A stretch of 6,543 nt of DNA from an uncultured Methylococcaceae bacterium (GTDB lineage Bacteria > Pseudomonadota > Gammaproteobacteria > Methylococcales > Methylococcaceae). This document shows positions 1 through 6,089 of the stretch, piece after piece (position 1 is the stretch's first letter; every line of letters starts with the position of its first letter). Under the pieces are notes generated by a model, which worked only from the letters and a program-made list of their open reading frames with translations, ran no database searches and had not been told where the DNA came from. Both the position numbers and the translations under genes were made by a program. The stretch is from the NCBI GenBank assembly GCA_903910005.1, contig CAIVXW010000223.1:1-6543 (forward strand). Direction: 5' to 3'.

Positions 1-893
1 ACGGAGTTACCGGCCTGTTTGCGGGTGGCCTGATAGCCGCACACGATATGGTAATGCTCGGGGAAGCCCTGCAGGCGCAGCATTTCGCGTTCAGTGAGGC
101 GTCTTTCGCCATTGACCAGCAGGTAGTTATATGAGGCACCGGCACGCAGGGCACATGAATAAGGATAGGCACTGATGGCTCCGGACTTGTTTTCGTGCCA
201 GATGGTCGGTTGTTGCAGGGGGGGTTTACCGGCGCGTGTTGCCATGCGTTTGTCCCGTATGGACTCGGATGCGTAATAAAAGTCAGGCACATCCTTTTCC
301 AGCAAGGCCTCCAGCGGCGTCATGGGGATTTTTCCTTCTGGCCACTCGAAACGGACAGGCTCCAGAAAACCGACGATGAAAATTCGCTCCCGCTTTTGCG
401 GCACGCCAAAATCCAGGGCGTTCAATACATTGTATTCAACCCGATAGCCAATCCCTCTCAGCGTCTCGAGTATTCGCTTCAGGGTCTTGCCATTATGATG
501 CCCCTTTAACTGCTTGACATTTTCCAGAACAAAACATCCCGGTTGTTTGACAGCCAGAATTCGGGCGATGTCAAAAAATAATGTTCCCCGGGTATCATCG
601 AATCCATTCATGTCGCCACAGATACTGAAAGGCTGGCAGGGAAATCCGGCAAACAGAATATCGTGGTCGGGAATGTCATCTGCGGCTATCTGAGTAATAT
701 CTCCTTCAGGAAGGGTGTTAAAATTGGCGGAATACGCCTGGCGAACAGCAGGGTCTATGTCACTGGAAAACACGCACCGGGAGGATAATTCCCGTTCACT
801 GAAAACCTGCTCGGCTGCAACCCGAAACCCGCCTATTCCACAGAAAAGATCAATATAGCGGACGGGGTTGTTTACCGCAGGAAAGGCAGACAT
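1..893 (-). CDS. DNA (cytosine-5) methyltransferase, 3' end cut off by window edge
   Basis: This gene encodes an enzyme that transfers a methyl group from S-adenosylmethionine to carbon 5 of cytosine in a specific DNA site. I translated it by hand from the ATG at 893; 297 codons are open up to the left edge. Visible motifs: I (DLFCGIGGF, 15-23, AdoMet binding), IV (GFPCQPFS, 83-90, catalytic Cys86), VI (ENV, 124-126), VIII (QKRERIFIVG, 166-175), IX (RRLTEREMLRLQGFP, 264-278) and the start of X (GNSV, from 295). The target-recognition region, about 176-263, is short, as in single-specificity enzymes; I cannot read the target from it. Only a short C-terminal piece should be missing, since family members of this type have about 310-350 residues. 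The ATG is the first start after the purF stop and leaves 11 residues before motif I, so there is no N-terminal regulatory domain. No Shine-Dalgarno sequence is evident. GC is lower than in the neighbours. It could be a restriction-modification methylase or an orphan; no endonuclease is in view. Confidence 0.95.
   Translation of the reverse strand, partial: MSAFPAVNNPVRYIDLFCGIGGFRVAAEQVFSERELSSRCVFSSDIDPAVRQAYSANFNTLPEGDITQIAADDIPDHDILFAGFPCQPFSICGDMNGFDDTRGTLFFDIARILAVKQPGCFVLENVKQLKGHHNGKTLKRILETLRGIGYRVEYNVLNALDFGVPQKRERIFIVGFLEPVRFEWPEGKIPMTPLEALLEKDVPDFYYASESIRDKRMATRAGKPPLQQPTIWHENKSGAISAYPYSCALRAGASYNYLLVNGERRLTEREMLRLQGFPEHYHIVCGYQATRKQAGNS
218..224 (-). repeat. C7 homopolymer tract in the methyltransferase recognition region
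   Basis: Seven consecutive C on the coding strand (G7 on the plus strand), preceded by AAA, encode the Lys-Pro-Pro-Leu segment at residues 223-226, just before the IWHEN stretch of the target-recognition region. A slip here would remove motifs IX and X. The frame is intact as given, and the tract is shorter than most known phase-variable tracts. Confidence 0.55.
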
Positions 894-938
894 GGTATAC
901 CGGCTTGGGTGACAGTCGCCCGGACTCAGGCACTCGGC
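894..938 (-). other. purF-methyltransferase spacer, no terminator, 8-base palindrome at its end
   Basis: The spacer between the purF stop and the methyltransferase start holds no hairpin followed by a T run, so transcription from purF probably continues into the methyltransferase. No good -35/-10 pair or ribosome binding site is visible. The perfect palindrome GGTATACC lies at 894-901, touching the start codon. The spacer is exactly 15 codons long, contains no stop, and is in frame with both genes, so the purF TAG is the only stop separating the two reading frames. Confidence 0.6.
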
Positions 939-2447
939 CTATCCGGCATTGTGCAGGTCAATCATCGAACCCTGGCCACTGCGTTTGGCTTTGGCCTGGT
1001 CATTACGGCGATGGCTCAGGCGGTCAAGGTAGGCCTGGTCGACATCTCCCGTCACGTATTCACCGTTGAAGCAGGAGGTATCAAAGCGGGTGATTTGCGG
1101 ATTGCCTTTTTGTACCGCCTCGATAAGGTCATCCAGTTCCTGGTAAATCAGCCAGTCAGCCCCCAGTTCGCGTTCTACTTCCTCATCGCTGCGACCGTAG
1201 GCGATCAGTTCTTCGGCGGCTGGCATGTCGATGCCGTACACATTGGGATAGCGTACTGGTGGAGAGGCTGAGGCAAAATAAACCCGCCTGGCACCCGCAT
1301 CACGGGCCATCTGGATGATTTGCATGGAGGTGGTGCCCCTGACGATGGAGTCATCCACCAGCAATACCGTTTTGTCCCTGAATTCCAGGTCAATGGCGTT
1401 GAGTTTTTGCCGTACTGATTTTTTGCGTAACTGCTGACCAGGCATGATGAAGGTGCGCCCGATGTAGCGATTCTTGATGAAGCCTTCCCGGTACTTGACC
1501 CCCAGACGATTGGCCAGTTGCAGGGCCGAGGTGCGGCTGGTGTCGGGGATCGGGATGACCACGTCGATGCCGTGATCGGGCTTGTTGCGGAGGATTTTTT
1601 CGGCCAGCCGGTCACCCATGCGTAGACGCGCCCGGTAAACCGACACGTCATCAATCCAGCTATCCGGACGGGCAAAATAAACGTACTCGAAAATGCAGGG
1701 CGAAAAACGGGCCTGATCGACACAGGAGCGGGTATGTAACTGGCCGCTTTGCTCAATGATGACCGCTTCACCCGGCTGTACATCCCGCAACCGTCTGAAA
1801 CCAAGTACATCCAGGGCCACGCTTTCCGAAGCCATGAGATAATCCCGACCGCGTTCGTGTACCCGCTCACCAAAAACCAGTGGCCGGATGCCGTAGGGAT
1901 CACGAAAGCCAATAATGCCAAACCCGGCAATCATGGCCACGACCGAGTAGGCTCCCCGGCAGCGACGATGCACCCCTTCCACGGCCCTGAAAACATCTTC
2001 AGGGGTAATTTTGAGTTTGCCGATTTCGTGCAACTCATGGGCAAATACGTTAAGCAGCACTTCCGAATCCGATTCGGTATTGATGTGACGTTGATCCTGT
2101 ACGAATAATTCGTGCTTCAGGGCTTCGGCGTTGGTGAGATTGCCGTTGTGAGCCAGGCTGATGCCAAAGGGTGAATTGACGTAAAACGGCTGTGCCTCCG
2201 CCGAACTGGTACAACCGGCGGTAGGGTAGCGGACATGGGCAATTCCCATACGCCCCTTGAGGGTGACCATATGGCGGGTTTGAAACACGTCCCGTACCAG
2301 ACCGCTGTCCTTACGCAGGTAAAAATGGAGTCCATCCGATGTCACGATGCCTGCGGCATCCTGGCCGCGATGCTGAAGCACCGTAAGTGCCTCGTACAGT
2401 TCCTGATTTGCGTCGTCACTGGAGACGATACCGGCTATACCACACAT
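939..2447 (-). CDS. purF: Amidophosphoribosyltransferase (glutamine PRPP amidotransferase)
   Basis: PurF makes 5-phosphoribosylamine from PRPP and glutamine, the first committed step of de novo purine synthesis in the cytoplasm. The 502 residues match the family's usual length (E. coli about 505). The protein begins MCGIAGIV, so Cys2 becomes the N-terminal nucleophile of the class II glutaminase domain once Met is removed; there is no propeptide. Glutaminase-domain landmarks are HRGQD (26-30), HVRYPT (71-76) and NGN (101-103). The phosphoribosyltransferase half carries KNRYIGRTF (325-333, the flexible loop) and the PRPP-binding motif VLLVDDSIVRGTTS (361-374). The C-terminus (DVDQAYLD, then ending HNAG) resembles E. 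coli PurF. The start lies 15 bases after the cvpA stop. The nearest purine-rich stretch, AAGG at 2461-2464, overlaps that stop and is 13 bases from the ATG, which is long, so translation may be coupled to cvpA. No PurR-like operator was recognised. Confidence 0.98.
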   Translation of the reverse strand: MCGIAGIVSSDDANQELYEALTVLQHRGQDAAGIVTSDGLHFYLRKDSGLVRDVFQTRHMVTLKGRMGIAHVRYPTAGCTSSAEAQPFYVNSPFGISLAHNGNLTNAEALKHELFVQDQRHINTESDSEVLLNVFAHELHEIGKLKITPEDVFRAVEGVHRRCRGAYSVVAMIAGFGIIGFRDPYGIRPLVFGERVHERGRDYLMASESVALDVLGFRRLRDVQPGEAVIIEQSGQLHTRSCVDQARFSPCIFEYVYFARPDSWIDDVSVYRARLRMGDRLAEKILRNKPDHGIDVVIPIPDTSRTSALQLANRLGVKYREGFIKNRYIGRTFIMPGQQLRKKSVRQKLNAIDLEFRDKTVLLVDDSIVRGTTSMQIIQMARDAGARRVYFASASPPVRYPNVYGIDMPAAEELIAYGRSDEEVERELGADWLIYQELDDLIEAVQKGNPQITRFDTSCFNGEYVTGDVDQAYLDRLSHRRNDQAKAKRSGQGSMIDLHNAG

Positions 2448-2462
2448 GATTGAACGCTGACC

Positions 2463-2990
2463 TTATCGTGACTGGGTTGTAGAACTGGAAACCGAGAACC
2501 TGAAAATATCATCGTAACGATCCGGTAATTGCCCCTTGAGCCAGACCGCAAGCGAATGAAACGTTGGCAGCAGGCGGGATTGTTTCCACCAGGCATCCTC
2601 AACCAGAGGGGTCATGCTGCCCAGGAATACCATGATTGACACGATCAGAATGCCCCGTACCCCGCCAAACACCAGACCGGCCAGTTGATCCATCCCGGAC
2701 AATCCGGTGCTTTCCAGCAGTTTGCTGATCAGCCAGCCGACCAGACTGACGACGAGCAGGGTGGTCAGAAACAGCAGGGCAAAGGCGGCTGCCATCCGCA
2801 ATGACGGTACTTCGATGGTAGACGCAAACAGCGACGACGTGGCAGCGGCATAGCGCAATCCCACCCAGGTTGCCACAATCCAGGCAACCAGGGACAACAC
2901 CTCGCGCACCAGTCCACGCAGCAGTCCGGCCACGCTGGACAAGGCGATGATGGCGAGAAGACAGTAATCAATCCAGGGAAGTTCGGGCAT
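2463..2990 (-). CDS. cvpA: CvpA family inner-membrane protein
   Basis: CvpA is a multi-pass inner-membrane protein named for its requirement in colicin V production and found upstream of purF in many proteobacteria; its exact molecular role is unsettled. From ATG 2990 the product has 175 residues (E. coli 162). The opening PELPWIDYCLLAIIALSS aligns with the E. coli N-terminus around WIDY, which is why I chose this start. About four hydrophobic segments are visible, near residues 5-22, 28-46, 62-86 and 101-125, and the family signature LLESTGLSGMDQLAGLVFGG lies between the third and fourth. The C-terminal tail is polar and ends SSSTTQSR. A GTG at 3077, overlapping the dedD stop as GTGA, would add 29 residues including a hydrophobic stretch, giving 204. 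Neither start has a clear ribosome binding site. The identity is firm; the start is not. Confidence 0.92.
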   Translation of the reverse strand: MPELPWIDYCLLAIIALSSVAGLLRGLVREVLSLVAWIVATWVGLRYAAATSSLFASTIEVPSLRMAAAFALLFLTTLLVVSLVGWLISKLLESTGLSGMDQLAGLVFGGVRGILIVSIMVFLGSMTPLVEDAWWKQSRLLPTFHSLAVWLKGQLPDRYDDIFRFSVSSSTTQSR

Positions 2991-3073
2991 GGTGGACAAC
3001 AGGATGGGTGGGTAGAATCCGGTGACGGTCAGGACAACCGGCGATGAGGTAGCAACCGTTTCAGCCGGCCATG

Positions 3074-3871
3074 TCACTGAACCGGAATGATGATGCCCTT
3101 GATGCCTACGGCGGTTTCAATCCGGGCCTTGACCTGATCGGCCTGGGCCTTGCCCAACTCGGGCCCGACCCTTACCCGGTACATGGTGGTACCGGATTCT
3201 CCCGGTATCACTTCGACGAACGCCGGAAAATTGGATTTCCTGAGTTTGTCAACCAGATTACGGGCATTGGCTTCGCCGGTAAAACTGCCAGCCTGAATCA
3301 CCCAGTTTCCCTCCCCGGTCGATGGTTTGTTGCCACCCTCAACCGCCGGTACATGGGGCGGTGGCAGTTTGCCGGTCAGGGGGGGGTCAACCGGATAAAC
3401 CGGCTTGCTGCGAGCGAGGGAAGGAAGTTGAACCGGTTCGCGTGATTCCAGTGGGTAGACGGTTACCTTTTTGTTGGCCGGTTTGGGCAGAGCAACGTCC
3501 TGTTCCCGACCGGCACCTTCATCGACAATCGCGAACTCCTCATCGGTACCAGGTTCGGACATTGCCATATCCCGTCCGCCGGATGCAGTGCTGCGGGTCA
3601 CCGACCTGCGCGGCGGGTCATTGAGCGGAACAATACGGTAACCACCGGCGGCGGGTGCGGCATCTGTTTTGCCGGTTTCGGCAATATCGCTGGATCCCCG
3701 GGGTAATTCTACCGGACGCTCCTCCAGTGTGCCGGGCAGTTGGGTCATGTCCTGTGACTGACCGGCAGAACCGGGCGAATCCCGATCCTCGAAAAACAGG
3801 GGAACGAATATGACGATCAGTGAAACCACCAGGGTGGTGCCTATCAGACGTTGTTTGAGTTGCTGATCCAT
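3074..3871 (-). CDS. dedD: SPOR-domain cell-envelope protein, DedD-like
   Basis: This is a 265-residue bitopic membrane protein. A short cytoplasmic N-terminus (MDQQLKQR) precedes one hydrophobic segment (about 9-27, ending in PLFFE). A long, low-complexity, proline- and charge-rich periplasmic linker follows (about 28-187). The C-terminal SPOR domain (about 188-264) carries the typical opening WVIQAGSF (190-197), an ARNLVDKL helix and the closing YRVRVGP strand (231-237). SPOR domains bind denuded glycan strands of septal peptidoglycan, and E. coli DedD localises to the septum and assists division. The place between folC and cvpA is the same as in E. coli and Pseudomonas. The gene begins inside folC, with a 28-base overlap, and has the strongest ribosome binding site in the window. 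A run of eight C on the coding strand falls in the linker at 3379-3386. The linker is longer than in E. coli DedD (about 220 residues in total). Confidence 0.92.
   Translation of the reverse strand: MDQQLKQRLIGTTLVVSLIVIFVPLFFEDRDSPGSAGQSQDMTQLPGTLEERPVELPRGSSDIAETGKTDAAPAAGGYRIVPLNDPPRRSVTRSTASGGRDMAMSEPGTDEEFAIVDEGAGREQDVALPKPANKKVTVYPLESREPVQLPSLARSKPVYPVDPPLTGKLPPPHVPAVEGGNKPSTGEGNWVIQAGSFTGEANARNLVDKLRKSNFPAFVEVIPGESGTTMYRVRVGPELGKAQADQVKARIETAVGIKGIIIPVQ
3379..3386 (-). repeat. C8 homopolymer tract in the dedD linker
   Basis: Eight consecutive C on the coding strand (G8 on the plus strand) span the Asp-Pro-Pro-Leu codons near residues 162-165, upstream of the SPOR domain. A one-base slip would put the whole SPOR domain out of frame. 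The frame is intact in this sequence. Confidence 0.6.
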
Positions 3872-5157
3872 GGAAAATCTACCTCCTGGTGCTCAGGGTA
3901 TCCCAGAGCCAGAAATTCGGCGGCCAGAAAAAAAGAACCAAATATTAAAACCACATCCGGGGACTCTGCGTCATTCAGTGCGGCGCAAAAGGCGGATTCC
4001 GCTGTGGGGAATCCGGTGTAGACTGATTCAATCGCGGCATCCCCGAAAACCTGTTGCAGACATTGCACGGTAGCAGCCCGCTCCATGCATAGCGGAGCCA
4101 GATACCAGTGTGCCACCAGTTCCTGCAATGGCTGGATGACAGCCGGGATATCCTTGTCGCGCATAATGGCAAACACCGCCCGGACACGCTGCCCGGCATG
4201 ACGCTCACGCAGATGCCGGGCCAGCACCCGGGCCGCCTGCGGATTGTGGGCTACATCCAGCAACACGGTTGGGCTTTTGCCCAGATACTGGAACCGGCCC
4301 GGCAGGTGGAACCCTGCCAGTCCCTGGCGAATGGCGGCAGCAGACACCGGCAGGGACGCCCGAATCCGCTCCAGCACCTGCAGCACGGCGGATGCGTTCA
4401 TGATTTGATGCTCACCCGGAAGGGCTGGCAGGGGGAGGTCGTGATATTGGCACTCGATCCCCAGCCAGTCCCAGGCTTCGGACCTGAGCCGGTAGCGATA
4501 CGCGACGCCCGCAACATCCAGCAGCGTTCCCGTGTTTGCCGCATGCTCCCTGACCGAACGGGGTACATCCGGATCCCCCAGAATGGCGGGTTTGCCAGCC
4601 CGGAAAATACCGGCCTTCTCACGGCCAATGGCTTCACGGGTATCGCCAAGATACTGTTGATGATCAAGGTCAATGCTGGCGATCAGGGTTGCATCGGCAT
4701 CAACCAGATTGACGGCATCAAGCCGCCCGCCCAATCCGACTTCCAGTATCTGTACATCCAGCCCGGCTCCGGCAAAAATGTCGAGTGCGGCCAGGGTGCC
4801 AAATTCAAAAAAACTCAGACTGGCATCGCCCCGGGCCGCATCGACCCGTTCAAATGCCTGGCATAACGGTTCGTCCGCGACGGGCTGACCGTCAACGACG
4901 ATACGCTCGTTGTAACGCAGCAAATGCGGCGATGTGTAGGTTCCTGTCCGATACCCTTCCAGTCGCAAAATGGTGTCCAGCATGGCGACGCACGAACCCT
5001 TGCCGTTGGTGCCTCCCACCGTGATGGTGAATGGCTTTGAGCCATGACAGGCCATACGCCGGTACACTGCCCCCACCCGCTCCAGGCCAAGGTCTATGCT
5101 GCGGGGGTGGAGTGACTCCTGCCATGCCAGCCATGCCGTCAGTGACTCGAAACGCAT
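3844..5157 (-). CDS. folC: Bifunctional folylpolyglutamate synthase / dihydrofolate synthase
   Basis: FolC joins glutamate to dihydropteroate to form dihydrofolate, then adds further glutamates to reduced folates, using ATP, in the cytoplasm. The 437 residues are slightly more than in E. coli (422). Seen in order: the Mur-ligase-type P-loop GGTNGKGS (48-55), TSPHL (75-79), the family motif EVGLGGRLDAVN (139-150), the aspartate-rich SIDLDH (161-166), GREKAGIF (178-185) with Lys181 as the likely carbamylated lysine, GRFQ (287-290), and DVAHNPQAAR (301-310) opening the C-terminal domain. FGSFFLAAEFL (406-416) is the usual near-terminal motif. The ATG lies two bases after the accD TAG, pointing to translational coupling; no clear ribosome binding site is visible. 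The last 28 bases overlap dedD, and the codons just before (HQEVD) hold the dedD ribosome binding site. Folate cofactors feed purine synthesis, which fits the shared operon with purF. Confidence 0.97.
   Translation of the reverse strand: MRFESLTAWLAWQESLHPRSIDLGLERVGAVYRRMACHGSKPFTITVGGTNGKGSCVAMLDTILRLEGYRTGTYTSPHLLRYNERIVVDGQPVADEPLCQAFERVDAARGDASLSFFEFGTLAALDIFAGAGLDVQILEVGLGGRLDAVNLVDADATLIASIDLDHQQYLGDTREAIGREKAGIFRAGKPAILGDPDVPRSVREHAANTGTLLDVAGVAYRYRLRSEAWDWLGIECQYHDLPLPALPGEHQIMNASAVLQVLERIRASLPVSAAAIRQGLAGFHLPGRFQYLGKSPTVLLDVAHNPQAARVLARHLRERHAGQRVRAVFAIMRDKDIPAVIQPLQELVAHWYLAPLCMERAATVQCLQQVFGDAAIESVYTGFPTAESAFCAALNDAESPDVVLIFGSFFLAAEFLALGYPEHQEVDFPWISNSNNV
3881..3887 (-). promoter_or_regulatory. 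Strong ribosome binding site for dedD, inside folC
   Basis: The coding strand reads AGGAGGT, a near-perfect complement to the 16S rRNA 3' end, followed by a 9-base spacer and the ATG at 3871. It lies within the folC codons for Gln-Glu-Val near its C-terminus. It fixes the dedD start and suggests that dedD initiates independently as well as by coupling. No other gene in the window has a site this strong. Confidence 0.85.
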
Positions 5158-5159
5158 GA

Positions 5160-6065
5160 CTAGCCAGCGGGGAATGTTTCGGGAAACAGGGGAGCGGCGG
5201 TGGAATCCTTGCCCGCCATCAGCAAATCCAGCAGGCGGGCCAGTTTGTCCCGCAAATCACGGCGATCCATGATCATGTCCAGTGCCCCGTGTTCCAGCAA
5301 AAACTCGCTGTGCTGGAAACCTTCCGGCAATTTCTCGCGAACGGTCTGCTCAATGACCCTGGGGCCTGCAAAACCGATCAGGGCACCCGGCTCACCAATG
5401 TTGATGTCGCCCAGCATGGCCAGACTGGCGGAGACACCGCCCATGGTCGGGTCGGTCATGACCGAAATGAACGGCAGCCCCTTTTCGGCCAGACGGGCAA
5501 GGGCCGCACTGGTTTTGGCCATCTGGAACAGGGAAAGCAGCGATTCCTGCATTCTGGCCCCGCCACTGGCACTAAATACGATCAGGGGCAGGTTCCACTC
5601 CAGGCAGTGATGAACCCCCCTGATGAAGCGTTCGCCCACAACCGATCCCATCGAACCTGCCATGAATTCAAACGAGAAGGCCGCAGCCACCACCGGCCGT
5701 CCGTGCAGGTGCCCCGCCAGTACTACCAGGGCGTCTTTCTCGCCGGTGGCTTTCTGGGCCTGATTCAGCCGATCCCTGTATTTTTTGCTGTCCTTGAATT
5801 TGAGTGGGTCTACCGGCAGCAGGTCTTCACCAATTTCAAGCCGTTCCCCCGCATCCAGGAACAGTTGCAGACGCTTGCGTCCGGGGATACGCATGTGGTG
5901 GCTGCATTTTGGGCAAACTTCAAGGTTTCTCTCGACTTCCGAGCGGTAGAGAATGTCATTGCAATTGGGACATTTGCTCCACAAACCCTCGGGAACGGTG
6001 CCCTTCTCTGAAGTTTCGGTACGAATCTTCGAGGGCATCAGTTTCTGAATCCAGGTCAGGGTCAT
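5160..6065 (-). CDS. accD: Acetyl-CoA carboxylase carboxyltransferase subunit beta
   Basis: AccD pairs with AccA to form the carboxyltransferase that moves CO2 from carboxybiotin on AccB to acetyl-CoA, giving malonyl-CoA for fatty-acid synthesis. The 301 residues match E. coli (304). A four-cysteine zinc site lies near the N-terminus: Cys32 and Cys35 (KCPNC), Cys51 and Cys54 (VCPKC). The crotonase-like carboxyltransferase core includes FEFMAGSMGSVVGE (132-145), the oxyanion-hole motif SASGGARMQES (165-175), MTDPTMGGVSAS (203-214) and IGFAGPRVIEQT (230-241). The tail is rich in Pro and Ala and ends ETFPAG. The start, with the usual MTLTWIQKLMPSKI opening, is 24 bases after the trpA stop; no strong ribosome binding site is seen. 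The gene ends two bases before folC. In E. coli, AccD is also reported to bind its own mRNA through the zinc finger; nothing here tests that. Confidence 0.98.
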   Translation of the reverse strand: MTLTWIQKLMPSKIRTETSEKGTVPEGLWSKCPNCNDILYRSEVERNLEVCPKCSHHMRIPGRKRLQLFLDAGERLEIGEDLLPVDPLKFKDSKKYRDRLNQAQKATGEKDALVVLAGHLHGRPVVAAAFSFEFMAGSMGSVVGERFIRGVHHCLEWNLPLIVFSASGGARMQESLLSLFQMAKTSAALARLAEKGLPFISVMTDPTMGGVSASLAMLGDINIGEPGALIGFAGPRVIEQTVREKLPEGFQHSEFLLEHGALDMIMDRRDLRDKLARLLDLLMAGKDSTAAPLFPETFPAG

Positions 6066-6089
6066 GATTTTCGGGGCGCAGGGTTGAGG

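Noticed and set aside
195..509. 104-residue plus-strand open frame in the left region
   Set aside because: It is antisense to the methyltransferase, whose conserved motifs establish the true frame.
939..965. TTGACC as a possible -35 element for the methyltransferase near the purF end
   Set aside because: No -10-like hexamer lies at 16-18 bases, and the sequence is explained by purF codons for its C-terminal residues.
1789..1799. Sequence resembling the Neisseria DNA uptake signal (ACCGTCTGAA)
   Set aside because: It is a single imperfect copy inside purF codons, with no inverted partner and no other copy noticed.
1205..1930. 241-residue minus-strand frame inside purF
   Set aside because: It is the frame-shifted reading of purF codons; the PurF frame carries all conserved motifs.
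4108..4866. 252-residue open frame on the plus strand, opposite folC
   Set aside because: It lies wholly within a well-supported folC, has no recognisable motif, and long open frames opposite GC-rich genes are common.
5289..6011. 240-residue open frame on the plus strand, opposite accD
   Set aside because: It is fully antisense to accD, whose motifs are intact. The translation shows no domain, signal or membrane pattern.
6066..6089. trpA-accD spacer as a possible terminator or promoter
   Set aside because: Twenty-four bases with no hairpin, T run or promoter-like hexamers; it looks like a plain intra-operon gap.
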